Shown piece by piece: positions 1-6,032 of a stretch of 9,248 nt of DNA. Below the pieces are notes generated by a model. That model made no database searches. It was given only the letters and a program-made list of their open reading frames with translations, and was not told where the DNA came from. A program made the translations under genes and the position numbers. Positions within the stretch are counted from its first letter, which is position 1, and each line of letters begins with the position of its first letter. The stretch is from Candidatus Heimdallarchaeota archaeon (GTDB lineage: Archaea; Asgardarchaeota; Heimdallarchaeia; Heimdallarchaeales; Kariarchaeaceae), in assembly GCA_021399405.1 (NCBI GenBank), contig JAAFKL010000335.1:1-9248 (forward strand), written 5' to 3'.

Positions 1-632
1 ATGCTTAATGAAACAAAACCAAATGCGAGAATCTGATTTCCTCTTCTTAAGAAAATTGCACTTACAAAAAGACTTATTCCAGCGCCCAATCCCCCGATTA
101 AGTTAGCTATGCCGTTTGCAATGCTTCTATCTTCACTTCGCACAAGATCAGGCATCAAACTAGCTGAAGGGGCACGATATAGTGCCATCACAAAATTAAA
201 AATTACAATATTAGCTAAAAACAAAAACAAGAATGTCAATCTTGAAAGAGAAAGAAGAAAGAACAGAATTGATGCTCCAATTACACCAGGAATGATAAAT
301 GGTAATCGACGTCCCCATTTTGTACGAACTTTATCACTATAAACTCCGACGGTAGGTTGTATGAAAAATGCGAGAATGTTATCCCAAGTCATAATAAAAC
401 CCACCCAAGCTAGAGAGATCGAAAATTCATCTCTGAGAATAACTGGAATGGTTAAATTAAATAATGACCATGAAAGCTGAGTCGTAGCAAATCCAAGAGC
501 TATGATTGGAACCAAGTACAATGAAATCGAATTTTCCTCTTGGTTACTCAACAGTAATAGTATCTCTTTAAGTGATAAATAGTTTTTCGTAAAATACTTA
601 CTAATAAATTTCTCATAGCGTTCCCTAATCAT
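1..632 (-). CDS. MFS transporter, N-terminal part (runs off the left edge)
   Basis: An open minus-strand frame runs from an ATG at 632 to the left edge, giving 210 residues with no stop; the 3' part lies outside the window. The product is a multi-spanning membrane transporter of the major facilitator superfamily. Hydrophobic helices lie near residues 36-60, 73-95, 111-128, 131-150 and 174-195. MFS motif A lies between helices 2 and 3: G96, D100, K101, G107, R108, R109. A second conserved stretch at 150-163 (ALYRAPSASLMPDL), followed by SEDRSIANGI, resembles the loop and helix 5 start seen in SLC45/sucrose-transporter-like and GPH-like MFS proteins; the substrate cannot be read from this. The first 35 residues are a charged cytosolic tail. 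The start is the first ATG in frame, with an ACTTATTC box at 653-660 about 25 bases upstream. It diverges from the VOC gene, and the two promoters must overlap. Confidence 0.85.
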   Translation of the reverse strand, partial: MIRERYEKFISKYFTKNYLSLKEILLLLSNQEENSISLYLVPIIALGFATTQLSWSLFNLTIPVILRDEFSISLAWVGFIMTWDNILAFFIQPTVGVYSDKVRTKWGRRLPFIIPGVIGASILFFLLSLSRLTFLFLFLANIVIFNFVMALYRAPSASLMPDLVRSEDRSIANGIANLIGGLGAGISLFVSAIFLRRGNQILAFGFVSLS

Positions 633-666
633 AATGTTAATCACGAAACGAAGAATAAGTGCCTTT

Positions 667-1032
667 ATGGCTATTGTGCGTTATTTGGTTAACGATGTGA
701 AAGAAAGTGTCTCATTCTATAATAAAATACTAGGCTTTGATATCATTATGTCAGGCCCTAAGGAATTTGCCATGGTTAGTAAGGAAGATCTCACCATCTG
801 GTTAAGTGGACGAAATTCTTCGGCTGCAAAAGCAATGCCCAACGGGGACAAGCCTGTGGCTGGAGGTTGGAATCGATTTGTGATTGAAGTAGACTCAATA
901 AATAACATGGTAGAAAAACTTGAAACCGCAAATGTGAATTTTCGTAATAATGTCCTAGATGGAGTAGGTGGGAGGCAAGTGCTTGTTGAAGATCCATCAG
1001 GTAACCCCATTGAAATTTTTGAGAGTAAATAA
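667..1032 (+). CDS. VOC (glyoxalase/bleomycin-resistance fold) protein, likely non-metal
   Basis: A 121-residue protein the size of a single VOC unit with two beta-alpha-beta-beta-beta modules. The first module opens with AIVRYLVNDVKESVSFY and LGFDI (residues 2-26). The second opens with RFVIEVDSI (70-78) and ends in EDPSGNPIEIFES (108-120), the typical VOC C-terminal strand. E117 matches the usual last metal ligand, but the positions that normally hold His or Gln in the first strand of each module carry R5 and R70/F71. A glyoxalase I or metal-dependent dioxygenase role is therefore doubtful; a binding or resistance-type protein is possible. I place the start at the ATG at 667 because it gives the usual VOC N-terminus. 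An upstream in-frame ATG at 634 adds 11 basic residues, and a TATA-like stretch at 602-610 would suit either a leaderless mRNA from 634 or a short leader to 667. The gene diverges from the MFS gene and converges with the next gene across 26 bases. Confidence 0.8.
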   Translation: MAIVRYLVNDVKESVSFYNKILGFDIIMSGPKEFAMVSKEDLTIWLSGRNSSAAKAMPNGDKPVAGGWNRFVIEVDSINNMVEKLETANVNFRNNVLDGVGGRQVLVEDPSGNPIEIFESK

Positions 1033-1058
1033 ATAACAAAATTGATTCGATGATTATT

Positions 1059-1970
1059 TTAACTGACCCATCTCTCATCTTCAATGATACCAGGTCTCTC
1101 AATACGGATCAATCCTTCAACTTCCAGCAGTAGGAAAATATAAATCAAGTATCTTAGATCTTGGTGTAGTCCTTTAGAGACATACTGTTGCAGTGGGATG
1201 TAAGGGTTTTCCTCCAGATGAGCCATGATCTTCATCATTACAGCTACATCTTTTTCCCTGTATTTTGGAGATGCATGGATCGCTAGATGGTCTGCCCAGC
1301 TTAATTCCCCATCCTCAATCATCTCAAAATAGATCTCATGTGAAGCGAGAATTGTCTTTAGAAAAATGATATCAAATTCAATTGGCTCATTTAAAGATGA
1401 GTCAAGTACATATTTGAGGGTGTCAACGAGTAAACCGATTTTTGTAGCTGGAAGAATCTCCATTATATTTACAAGAATAGTGAACCATTTCTCCAACATG
1501 GGTGTAAAAGTTACCTCACTTGGATAGAAAACAAGTTCCATCAACCCCATATCAGAATTAACTGTCAAAATGGATAGATCTTCGTTTTCAATCACCTTAC
1601 CAATATTAATTTTTACTTTAAGCATGCGATCTATAAGCACAATCCTTAATCCTTCATTTGGTGGAATGTGAGTAATGAGATAAGTCTTCATCTCATCTGA
1701 TGAGCTAGCTTTAGGGACTGGAATTCCCAGATTGGAAAGTTGAGGTATCTTTCGTTGAGGAAGTTCAAGGAATGTGTAGCCCCTTACGGCAAAATGTTTG
1801 TCAATTTGGAGGTTATTGATTCCTATAATACCATTTTCACAGCGATGAGAATCCGAATACATGATCAGCCCATTTGGACTTTTATCTACCATAGCATGAT
1901 GTGTATCTGTATCGAAACCAATAACTCTGGTTTGCTTACAATGATCACAGTAGTATCTTGCGTCTGGCAT
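1059..1970 (-). CDS. Uncharacterised protein with N-terminal zinc-cluster domain
   Basis: A 303-residue cytosolic protein whose function I do not recognise. Residues 8-11 form CDHC, and H42 and C44 lie in SDSHRCENG, so residues 1-65 probably bind one metal ion (C8, C11, C44 and a His). This is followed by IDKHFAVRG (56-64). A small module with CxxC, a central His-rich loop and a D-x-x-F-x-V-R end occurs at the N-terminus of several Asgard proteins in my recollection; that parallel was not checked. Residues 95-150 look like mixed alpha/beta and 155-215 are strongly helical. The last part, around 258-292 (LQQYVSKGLH to VEGLIRIERPG), looks like a recognition helix followed by a wing, so a degenerate winged helix is possible. 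There is no signal peptide or membrane segment. The ATG at 1970 follows a CTATAAC box about 28 bases upstream. It stands alone, divergent from the zinc-ribbon gene. Confidence 0.75.
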   Translation of the reverse strand: MPDARYYCDHCKQTRVIGFDTDTHHAMVDKSPNGLIMYSDSHRCENGIIGINNLQIDKHFAVRGYTFLELPQRKIPQLSNLGIPVPKASSSDEMKTYLITHIPPNEGLRIVLIDRMLKVKINIGKVIENEDLSILTVNSDMGLMELVFYPSEVTFTPMLEKWFTILVNIMEILPATKIGLLVDTLKYVLDSSLNEPIEFDIIFLKTILASHEIYFEMIEDGELSWADHLAIHASPKYREKDVAVMMKIMAHLEENPYIPLQQYVSKGLHQDLRYLIYIFLLLEVEGLIRIERPGIIEDERWVS

Positions 1971-2273
1971 TTTGTTTCACAATTTGACAATTATCGTTAT
2001 AGTCGAGATGCAGCATGGTTTACTTCTACTTATAATTTGATATTTCCGCCTATAATGTTGATTTCTATCGATTTTAACATAGCCCATAAGACGAAAATGG
2101 CTTATGTCCTTAAATTGCAAAAGGAGATTGATCAGAATTTCTAAGGACTCACCTAAAATTGCAGGAAAGTTATAATTATCAAATATGCTCAAGTAATCCA
2201 ATTTTGCAAATATTATTTTCGGATACCTCTGCCTTTGCACAAATCAATTAATTATGGTATGAGATTCTAAGCT
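1971..2273. other. Gene-free divergent spacer
   Basis: This 303-base AT-rich stretch separates the divergent zinc-cluster gene (minus) and the zinc-ribbon gene (plus). It holds a minus-strand CTATAA box at 1997-2002, an alternative minus-strand AAATTATAAG at about 2030-2039, and a weak AT-rich element (AATTAATTA) near 2246-2254 that would suit a leaderless start at 2274. An 87-codon open frame on the minus strand (1977-2240) has no recognisable motif and covers the promoter, so I do not call it a gene. I see no RNA gene or strong hairpin here. Confidence 0.5.
1997..2002 (-). promoter_or_regulatory. TATA-like box of the zinc-cluster gene
   Basis: On the minus strand this reads CTATAA. Its centre is about 29 bases before the ATG at 1970, so transcription would start at or a few bases before the start codon. 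No purine-rich Shine-Dalgarno run precedes the ATG, which fits a leaderless or near-leaderless mRNA. Confidence 0.4.
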
Positions 2274-2552
2274 ATGATAGAAGAATTTGATCCTGATTTA
2301 GTGGAGTCTACATATTGTCCGAAATGTAACACAGCAATGCCCTATGCGTGGTTTACTGATAAAGATGTAACATATGTTAAATTCCAACAAAAACCTGTGG
2401 AATATGGGAAGAAAAACACGAAAATTCGATCTACCAATGGTGGTGTGCGTTTCAAAATCGAGACTTTTATGTTAAGATTTTGTCCAAAATGTGAGCGTAT
2501 CTATAAGCATTTGAGCATTTCATATTTACCAAATGGTCCCGGAATCAAATAG
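2274..2552 (+). CDS. Small zinc-ribbon protein
   Basis: A 92-residue protein with two CPKC knuckles at residues 15-18 and 70-73, the four cysteines expected to hold one zinc ion. The 51 residues between them are longer than in a minimal zinc ribbon and contain alternating polar and hydrophobic stretches (DVTYVKFQQKPVEYG and VRFKIETFML), probably beta strands. The rest is soluble, without signal peptide or membrane helix. Zinc ribbons of this size commonly serve in nucleic-acid or protein binding, but nothing here decides between these. The start is the ATG at 2274; the nearest upstream ATG at 2254 runs straight into a stop. The flavin reductase gene follows on the same strand after 170 bases that contain promoter-like boxes of their own, so co-transcription is uncertain. 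Confidence 0.75.
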   Translation: MIEEFDPDLVESTYCPKCNTAMPYAWFTDKDVTYVKFQQKPVEYGKKNTKIRSTNGGVRFKIETFMLRFCPKCERIYKHLSISYLPNGPGIK

Positions 2553-2572
2553 GATAATTACTTGAACATATT

Positions 2573-2653
2573 TCGGTACAAAAAATAAACGACCTCTAGG
2601 ACGTTATACCTATTATATTTAGGGAAAAAATTACTGAATCAGAAATCGGTACA
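2573..2653 (+). repeat. Direct repeat TCGGTACA flanking the spacer
   Basis: The octamer TCGGTACA occurs at 2573-2580 and 2646-2653, 73 bases apart, in the spacer before the flavin reductase gene. A seven-base version, TCGGTAC, recurs inside that gene at 2757-2763. The copies could be regulator half-sites, but in a spacer this size chance is a serious alternative. Confidence 0.3.
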
Positions 2654-2654
2654 G

Positions 2655-2663
2655 ATATATTTT
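2655..2663 (+). promoter_or_regulatory. TATA-like box of the flavin reductase gene, inside an inverted repeat
   Basis: ATATATTTT lies about 64 bases before the ATG at 2723, predicting a start of transcription near 2685 and a leader of about 38 bases. It lies within and against an inverted repeat of 8-base perfect arms, ATCAGAAA (2638-2645) and TTTCTGAT (2661-2668), separated by 15 bases. A second AT-rich box, TATTATATTT at 2611-2620, is an alternative. Confidence 0.35.
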
Positions 2664-2722
2664 CTGATCATCAAATAGCTTTATTAGTTTTATTTCTCGT
2701 TTTACAAATAGAGATCAATATT

Positions 2723-3349
2723 ATGCACAAAGTAATTGAACCAAAAATCCTATACTTCGGTACTCCTGTTGTCTTAATTAGCACACTTAATGAAGATGGC
2801 TCGACCAATTTAGCACCTATCTCATCAGCTTGGTGGTTAGGTCAATCCTGCATGCTGGGTATGAGCACGAGATCTAAAACGGTCCAGAATTTACAACGTA
2901 ACGGAGAATGTGTCCTAAATCTACCATCAGCAGATTTAGTGAACAATGTAAATCGACTTGCACTAAAAACTGGTAAAAATCCAATACCAGAGTACAAGGA
3001 AAAAATGGGATATACATACGAATCCGAAAAATTCAAACTGGCTGATTTCACTGAAACCCGATCTGATATAGTTAAACCTTCACGAGTAACAGAATGTCGA
3101 GTTCAACTGGAAGGTGTCGTTGAAAATATTCATAATTTTGGTCCAAAAGATGATTGTCTTGCCGGTATTGAGGTTAAAATTATTCGAGTTCATGTTGATG
3201 AATCGTTAATAATGGATGACACAACAGACCATATAGACCCTGATAAGTGGGATCCTCTAATAATGAGTTTTACTGAATTTTATGGGCTTCGAGAAAAATT
3301 AAGATCATCTCGGTTGGCCGAAGCATTTAGACCTCTTTTAACAAATTGA
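2723..3349 (+). CDS. Flavin reductase family protein (FMN-binding split barrel)
   Basis: A 208-residue soluble protein of the flavin reductase-like family. The first 60 residues carry the family pattern: a start strand ending in GTPVVLISTLNEDG (13-26), then TNLAPISSAWWLG (28-40) and MSTRSKTVQNLQRN (47-60), where the Ser/Thr and Arg residues usually contact the FMN phosphate, followed by GECVLNLPS (61-69). Residues 123-160 form the later barrel strands (TECRVQLEGVVENI and GIEVKIIRVHVDE). Members bind FMN and either reduce free flavin with NAD(P)H or act as flavoprotein oxidoreductases; the substrate cannot be read here. The length is normal for the longer branch with a C-terminal extension (W176 to the end), which may aid dimer contacts. 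It converges with the MDR dehydrogenase gene, the two stop codons lying 24 bases apart. Assignment to the family is solid, the exact reaction open. Confidence 0.88.
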   Translation: MHKVIEPKILYFGTPVVLISTLNEDGSTNLAPISSAWWLGQSCMLGMSTRSKTVQNLQRNGECVLNLPSADLVNNVNRLALKTGKNPIPEYKEKMGYTYESEKFKLADFTETRSDIVKPSRVTECRVQLEGVVENIHNFGPKDDCLAGIEVKIIRVHVDESLIMDDTTDHIDPDKWDPLIMSFTEFYGLREKLRSSRLAEAFRPLLTN

Positions 3350-3373
3350 GTAGTAACAACAACCAGATCGAAG

Positions 3374-4360
3374 TTATGCTTCTATATCATCCGCAATTAT
3401 ATTGATAACAACTTTACCGGCCGTATGTCCTTTTTCGTAATAGCGGTGCGCCTCTGCAGTTTCTTCCAACGAATAAGATTTGTCAATAATTGATTTAATT
3501 TTACCTTCATCAATGAGTTTGGCTAAAAATGTAAGATCCTTTGAATTAGGTTGAGTAGTCAAGCTTCGGTATTTTTTCTTGCGAAACTTAGACAAAAACG
3601 AGGTCAAGAAAACCCTAATGATGGGCATATCTGGAGAGCCGATATTGAGAAAGACTCCATCTTCCTTCAGAGCAGTTTTCCAATTTGATAGAGGCACCTT
3701 TCCAATTGTATCCAATATAACATCGTATTTCTCCTCTTGTTTAGTGAAATCTTCTTTGGTGTAGTCTATCACTCTATCTGCACCAAGATCCTTCACTAGT
3801 TGCTTGTTTTTTCCGCTGCACACAGCAGTTACATGTCCACCATAATATTTCGCCAATTGAACAGCATATGTCCCATTTCCACCTGATGCACCGTAAATTA
3901 GTACATTCTGTCCTTCCCTAACATTACCAAGATCTCTCAAAAATTGAAGTGCCGTTAATCCAGCTCCAGGAACCGCAGCAGCTTCTGCATAACTCATATT
4001 AGAGGGTTTTATCGCCACACCGCGTTCAGACACCTTAGCATATTCCGCACATGATCCTGTTCTCGCAATCCCATATACTTGATCGCCAACTTTGAACCTT
4101 GTAATATCCTCTCCAATTTCTACAATTTCTCCTGAAACATCAAACCCAGTTACTTTTCTTTTAGGTTTTCGGATTCCTGAAGCTAAGCGCGATAATCCAA
4201 AAAACACTTTGATGCCTTTCCTAAAGAAAATATCAATTGTATTTACTGATGCGGCATGTACTTTGATTAACATCTCATCATTTTCAATTATAGGTTGATC
4301 GATTTCTTTTATTTGTAGAATATCTGGGGGTCCGTATTCCTCACATGTTGCAGCCTTCAT
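3374..4360 (-). CDS. MDR-family NAD(P)-dependent quinone oxidoreductase-like protein
   Basis: A 328-residue medium-chain dehydrogenase/reductase, full length for the zeta-crystallin/quinone oxidoreductase branch. The N-terminal GroES-like domain (1-125) contains EYGPPDILQI, VHAASVNTIDIFFRKG (34-49) and GFDVSGEIVEIG (72-83) with VGDQVYG (91-97). The Rossmann domain has GASGGNG at 157-163 followed by AVQLAKYYGG, then LGADRVIDY (192-200) and DVILDTIG (213-220). The C-terminus returns to the GroES fold with GHTAGKVVI (311-319), a signature of this branch. The four-Cys structural zinc lobe and the catalytic Cys/His set of alcohol dehydrogenases are missing, so a zinc-independent NAD(P)H enone or quinone reductase is likely. 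The start at 4360 is the first ATG and has an AAAAGGAAG run (4370-4378) nine bases upstream, the best Shine-Dalgarno-like site in the window. A palindrome at the predicted transcription start suggests repressor control. Confidence 0.9.
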   Translation of the reverse strand: MKAATCEEYGPPDILQIKEIDQPIIENDEMLIKVHAASVNTIDIFFRKGIKVFFGLSRLASGIRKPKRKVTGFDVSGEIVEIGEDITRFKVGDQVYGIARTGSCAEYAKVSERGVAIKPSNMSYAEAAAVPGAGLTALQFLRDLGNVREGQNVLIYGASGGNGTYAVQLAKYYGGHVTAVCSGKNKQLVKDLGADRVIDYTKEDFTKQEEKYDVILDTIGKVPLSNWKTALKEDGVFLNIGSPDMPIIRVFLTSFLSKFRKKKYRSLTTQPNSKDLTFLAKLIDEGKIKSIIDKSYSLEETAEAHRYYEKGHTAGKVVINIIADDIEA

Positions 4361-4369
4361 ATTTGCATT

Positions 4370-4378
4370 CTTCCTTTT
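4370..4378 (-). promoter_or_regulatory. Shine-Dalgarno-like site of the MDR gene
   Basis: On the minus strand the bases read AAAAGGAAG, nine bases before the ATG at 4360. Together with the predicted leader of about 38 bases this gene looks translated from a leadered mRNA, unlike most of its neighbours. Confidence 0.45.
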
Positions 4379-4391
4379 GGATCATTTAATC

Positions 4392-4406
4392 CATTGTAAT
4401 ACAATG
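4392..4406. promoter_or_regulatory. Perfect 15-base palindrome, candidate operator
   Basis: CATTGTAATACAATG is a perfect inverted repeat with 7-base arms around a central A (4399). The TATA-like box of the MDR gene is centred near 4424, so transcription should start near 4398, in the middle of the palindrome. A dimeric regulator bound there would block polymerase, the usual way archaeal repressors act. Half-sites ATTGTA and TACAAT recur upstream of the acyltransferase gene. Confidence 0.5.
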
Positions 4407-4413
4407 TACTCAT

Positions 4414-4432
4414 TAAATTTATATATATTTTT
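4414..4432 (-). promoter_or_regulatory. TATA box of the MDR gene
   Basis: The stretch is a run of A and T whose minus-strand core reads ATATATAAAT (about 4417-4426), the closest match in the window to an archaeal TATA box. It lies about 25 bases from the centre of the palindrome and about 60 from the start codon at 4360. Confidence 0.55.
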
Positions 4433-4585
4433 GGGCATAATTCAGATTTAGTAAGTATAATACCATCTTCAGATGAGTTTCATACTCTATTGAGTGTTAT
4501 TCACCTCTACTTTCAATCTATTCTATTCTGAGTGTTCTCGTGAATACTATTTTTACTAAGCATAACCAATTAACAAAATTCTCAA

Positions 4586-5908
4586 TCATTTCTTATTTAC
4601 ATAGATTATTGGTTCAACATCATGAATCACTGCTTTAACCTGTGTACGCTTACTCTTCATTCCTCGAGATTTAGTGGTTAGTTGAACAATAATCCACTCG
4701 AAAGAGTATTTAAAATCATACCTAGCCCAAATTCGCAATATCAAATCAAACCAAATTATCGTTAGAATTACCATAAACAAGGACCACTCGAAACTTAATG
4801 ATTCCTTCACATGAGCCTTCTCTCCAGAAATGAGATAAACCAAGATTTTCAGGGGGTAGTCTATAATTTGTAGGCAATATATCGATAATGCCATCATGCC
4901 CCATCTTCTCCAAAAGGTGCTAAGGTACTTGAATGAATTAATATGACCTTTAAATTCGACTATCCAAAGAAAGAAGCTAACCGCAAAAATTTGTCCTCCT
5001 AGAGCTATGAGAAACCATGGAACCTCCTGTCGAAAGTTAATTGGTGTTTCAGCATTGATACCAAGCAGAATAAGAACAATTCCGAGTATTATGCAAAAAA
5101 CACCGGTAAGCATTCCATATCTTGGAAATTTCATATTTGGATTATCTTGGGACAAAACCATCCCAAACATGGTACCAATGAATGCTGTTGAGAGATATGG
5201 AAATAGAGGTTGCATGTATCCATTTAGTGCGACTAATAACATTCTTAAGATTAATTCTGCAAACGACTGAGGGGGCCATTTAAATTGAGTTGAACTGTCA
5301 TCTGTACTCCACCATGAGTAGATGTATGATCTTATCACCCAATCTAGGATAGGAGTCAAGATCAATACAATTAATGTTAGGGCTGCAAGGATGGTGATAT
5401 TTCTGCGAATTTGTAAATGCCCATTATCCTTGTACAGCTCGTAAAGTAAAATGCTTGAAATGATAACACATAGACCAATAACATTCAAAGCCTTCCAGGC
5501 AAGTAAGCCATAATGAAGACCACTCCAAACAATTTTTCGTTGTATCAGACTTTTACCAATAAAACCACTGTATGAGATCGTCATCTCTATCAGATATCCG
5601 AGAAGAAGAACAAGTGACCCCGTAAATATCTGCTTATTTCTAACCTTTTTCAATGATGTCCCATCATCAATTCGATGTTTCATAGCGATGACATTTACAC
5701 ACATTGAGATTAAAATAAACAAACCAGCCCATGTACCTAATTGAATTAATACAAATGCTAATATTAGTAATAGAGGGGACAATTTTAAGACATAATCAGC
5801 ATCAGTTAGATTATCAATTCCACTCCATGAATACATAAAAACATGAAACACTATCATCATCCAAATTGCAAAACCTCTAAGAAAATCTAGAGACAATGAC
5901 CGTTCCAT
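4586..5908 (-). CDS. Polytopic membrane acyltransferase (HGSNAT/YeiB-like)
   Basis: A 440-residue integral membrane protein with about ten or eleven hydrophobic helices, for example near 12-27, 44-75, 94-113, 135-156, 171-193, 218-250, 266-284, 297-316, 336-361 and 376-394. The N-terminus has the family signature R3-x4-D8-x2-R11-G12 followed by a helix with H22 (SLDFLRGFAIWMMIVFHVFM), as in heparan-alpha-glucosaminide N-acetyltransferase-like and DUF418/YeiB-like proteins. FPYLSTAFIGTMFG (236-249) and RRWGMMALSIYCLQ (334-347) match later conserved helices of those families. Known relatives move acetyl groups across the membrane onto sugars; here substrate and donor are unknown, and no glycan-synthesis gene is adjacent. 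The last 45 residues form a basic tail (KSRGMKSKRTQVK, 413-425), probably cytosolic. The ATG at 5908 has an AT-rich box 27 bases upstream. The MDR gene lies 225 bases downstream on the same strand with its own promoter. Confidence 0.8.
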   Translation of the reverse strand: MERSLSLDFLRGFAIWMMIVFHVFMYSWSGIDNLTDADYVLKLSPLLLILAFVLIQLGTWAGLFILISMCVNVIAMKHRIDDGTSLKKVRNKQIFTGSLVLLLGYLIEMTISYSGFIGKSLIQRKIVWSGLHYGLLAWKALNVIGLCVIISSILLYELYKDNGHLQIRRNITILAALTLIVLILTPILDWVIRSYIYSWWSTDDSSTQFKWPPQSFAELILRMLLVALNGYMQPLFPYLSTAFIGTMFGMVLSQDNPNMKFPRYGMLTGVFCIILGIVLILLGINAETPINFRQEVPWFLIALGGQIFAVSFFLWIVEFKGHINSFKYLSTFWRRWGMMALSIYCLQIIDYPLKILVYLISGEKAHVKESLSFEWSLFMVILTIIWFDLILRIWARYDFKYSFEWIIVQLTTKSRGMKSKRTQVKAVIHDVEPIIYVNKK

Positions 5909-5930
5909 GTGTAATTATTTCATTTCAAAC

Positions 5931-5940
5931 ATAATAATTT
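5931..5940 (-). promoter_or_regulatory. TATA-like box of the acyltransferase gene
   Basis: The minus strand reads AAATTATTAT, centred about 27 bases before the ATG at 5908, which would give a leaderless mRNA. Other AT-rich boxes farther upstream (around 5966-5978 and 5994-6001) are alternatives with a longer leader. Confidence 0.35.
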
Positions 5941-5949
5941 TGGGATCTG

Positions 5950-5968
5950 ATTGTAATTGAGATACAAT
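5950..5968. promoter_or_regulatory. Inverted repeat ATTGTA-7-TACAAT
   Basis: ATTGTA (5950-5955) and TACAAT (5963-5968) are perfect inverted 6-base arms separated by 7 bases, 42-60 bases before the acyltransferase ATG. They are the same half-sites as in the palindrome at 4392-4406, but with a different spacing, so binding by the same regulator is only a possibility. A partly palindromic ATATCGATAT (5969-5978) follows directly. Confidence 0.3.
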
Positions 5969-6032
5969 ATATCGATATGTGATTGGAGAGGCGTATATAT
6001 TGGAAATCCAAGATAAAACTATTGTAGTGATA

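Noticed and set aside
109..342. Open frame of 77 codons on the plus strand
   Set aside because: Antisense to the MFS transporter, whose motif A and helices are clear on the minus strand.
1740..2144. Open frame of 134 codons on the plus strand
   Set aside because: Antisense to the start of the 303-residue gene, with Cys/Ile-rich random-looking composition.
1977..2240. Open frame of 87 codons on the minus strand
   Set aside because: No recognisable motif, AT-driven composition, and it covers the promoter region of the zinc-cluster gene.
3349..3374. Possible operon of flavin reductase and MDR dehydrogenase
   Set aside because: The genes are convergent on opposite strands, so they cannot share one transcript.
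4491..4546. TGAGTGTT direct repeat (4491-4498, 4529-4536) and TATTCAC/GTGAATA inverted repeat
   Set aside because: Short, widely spaced and not positioned at a promoter box; chance is sufficient.
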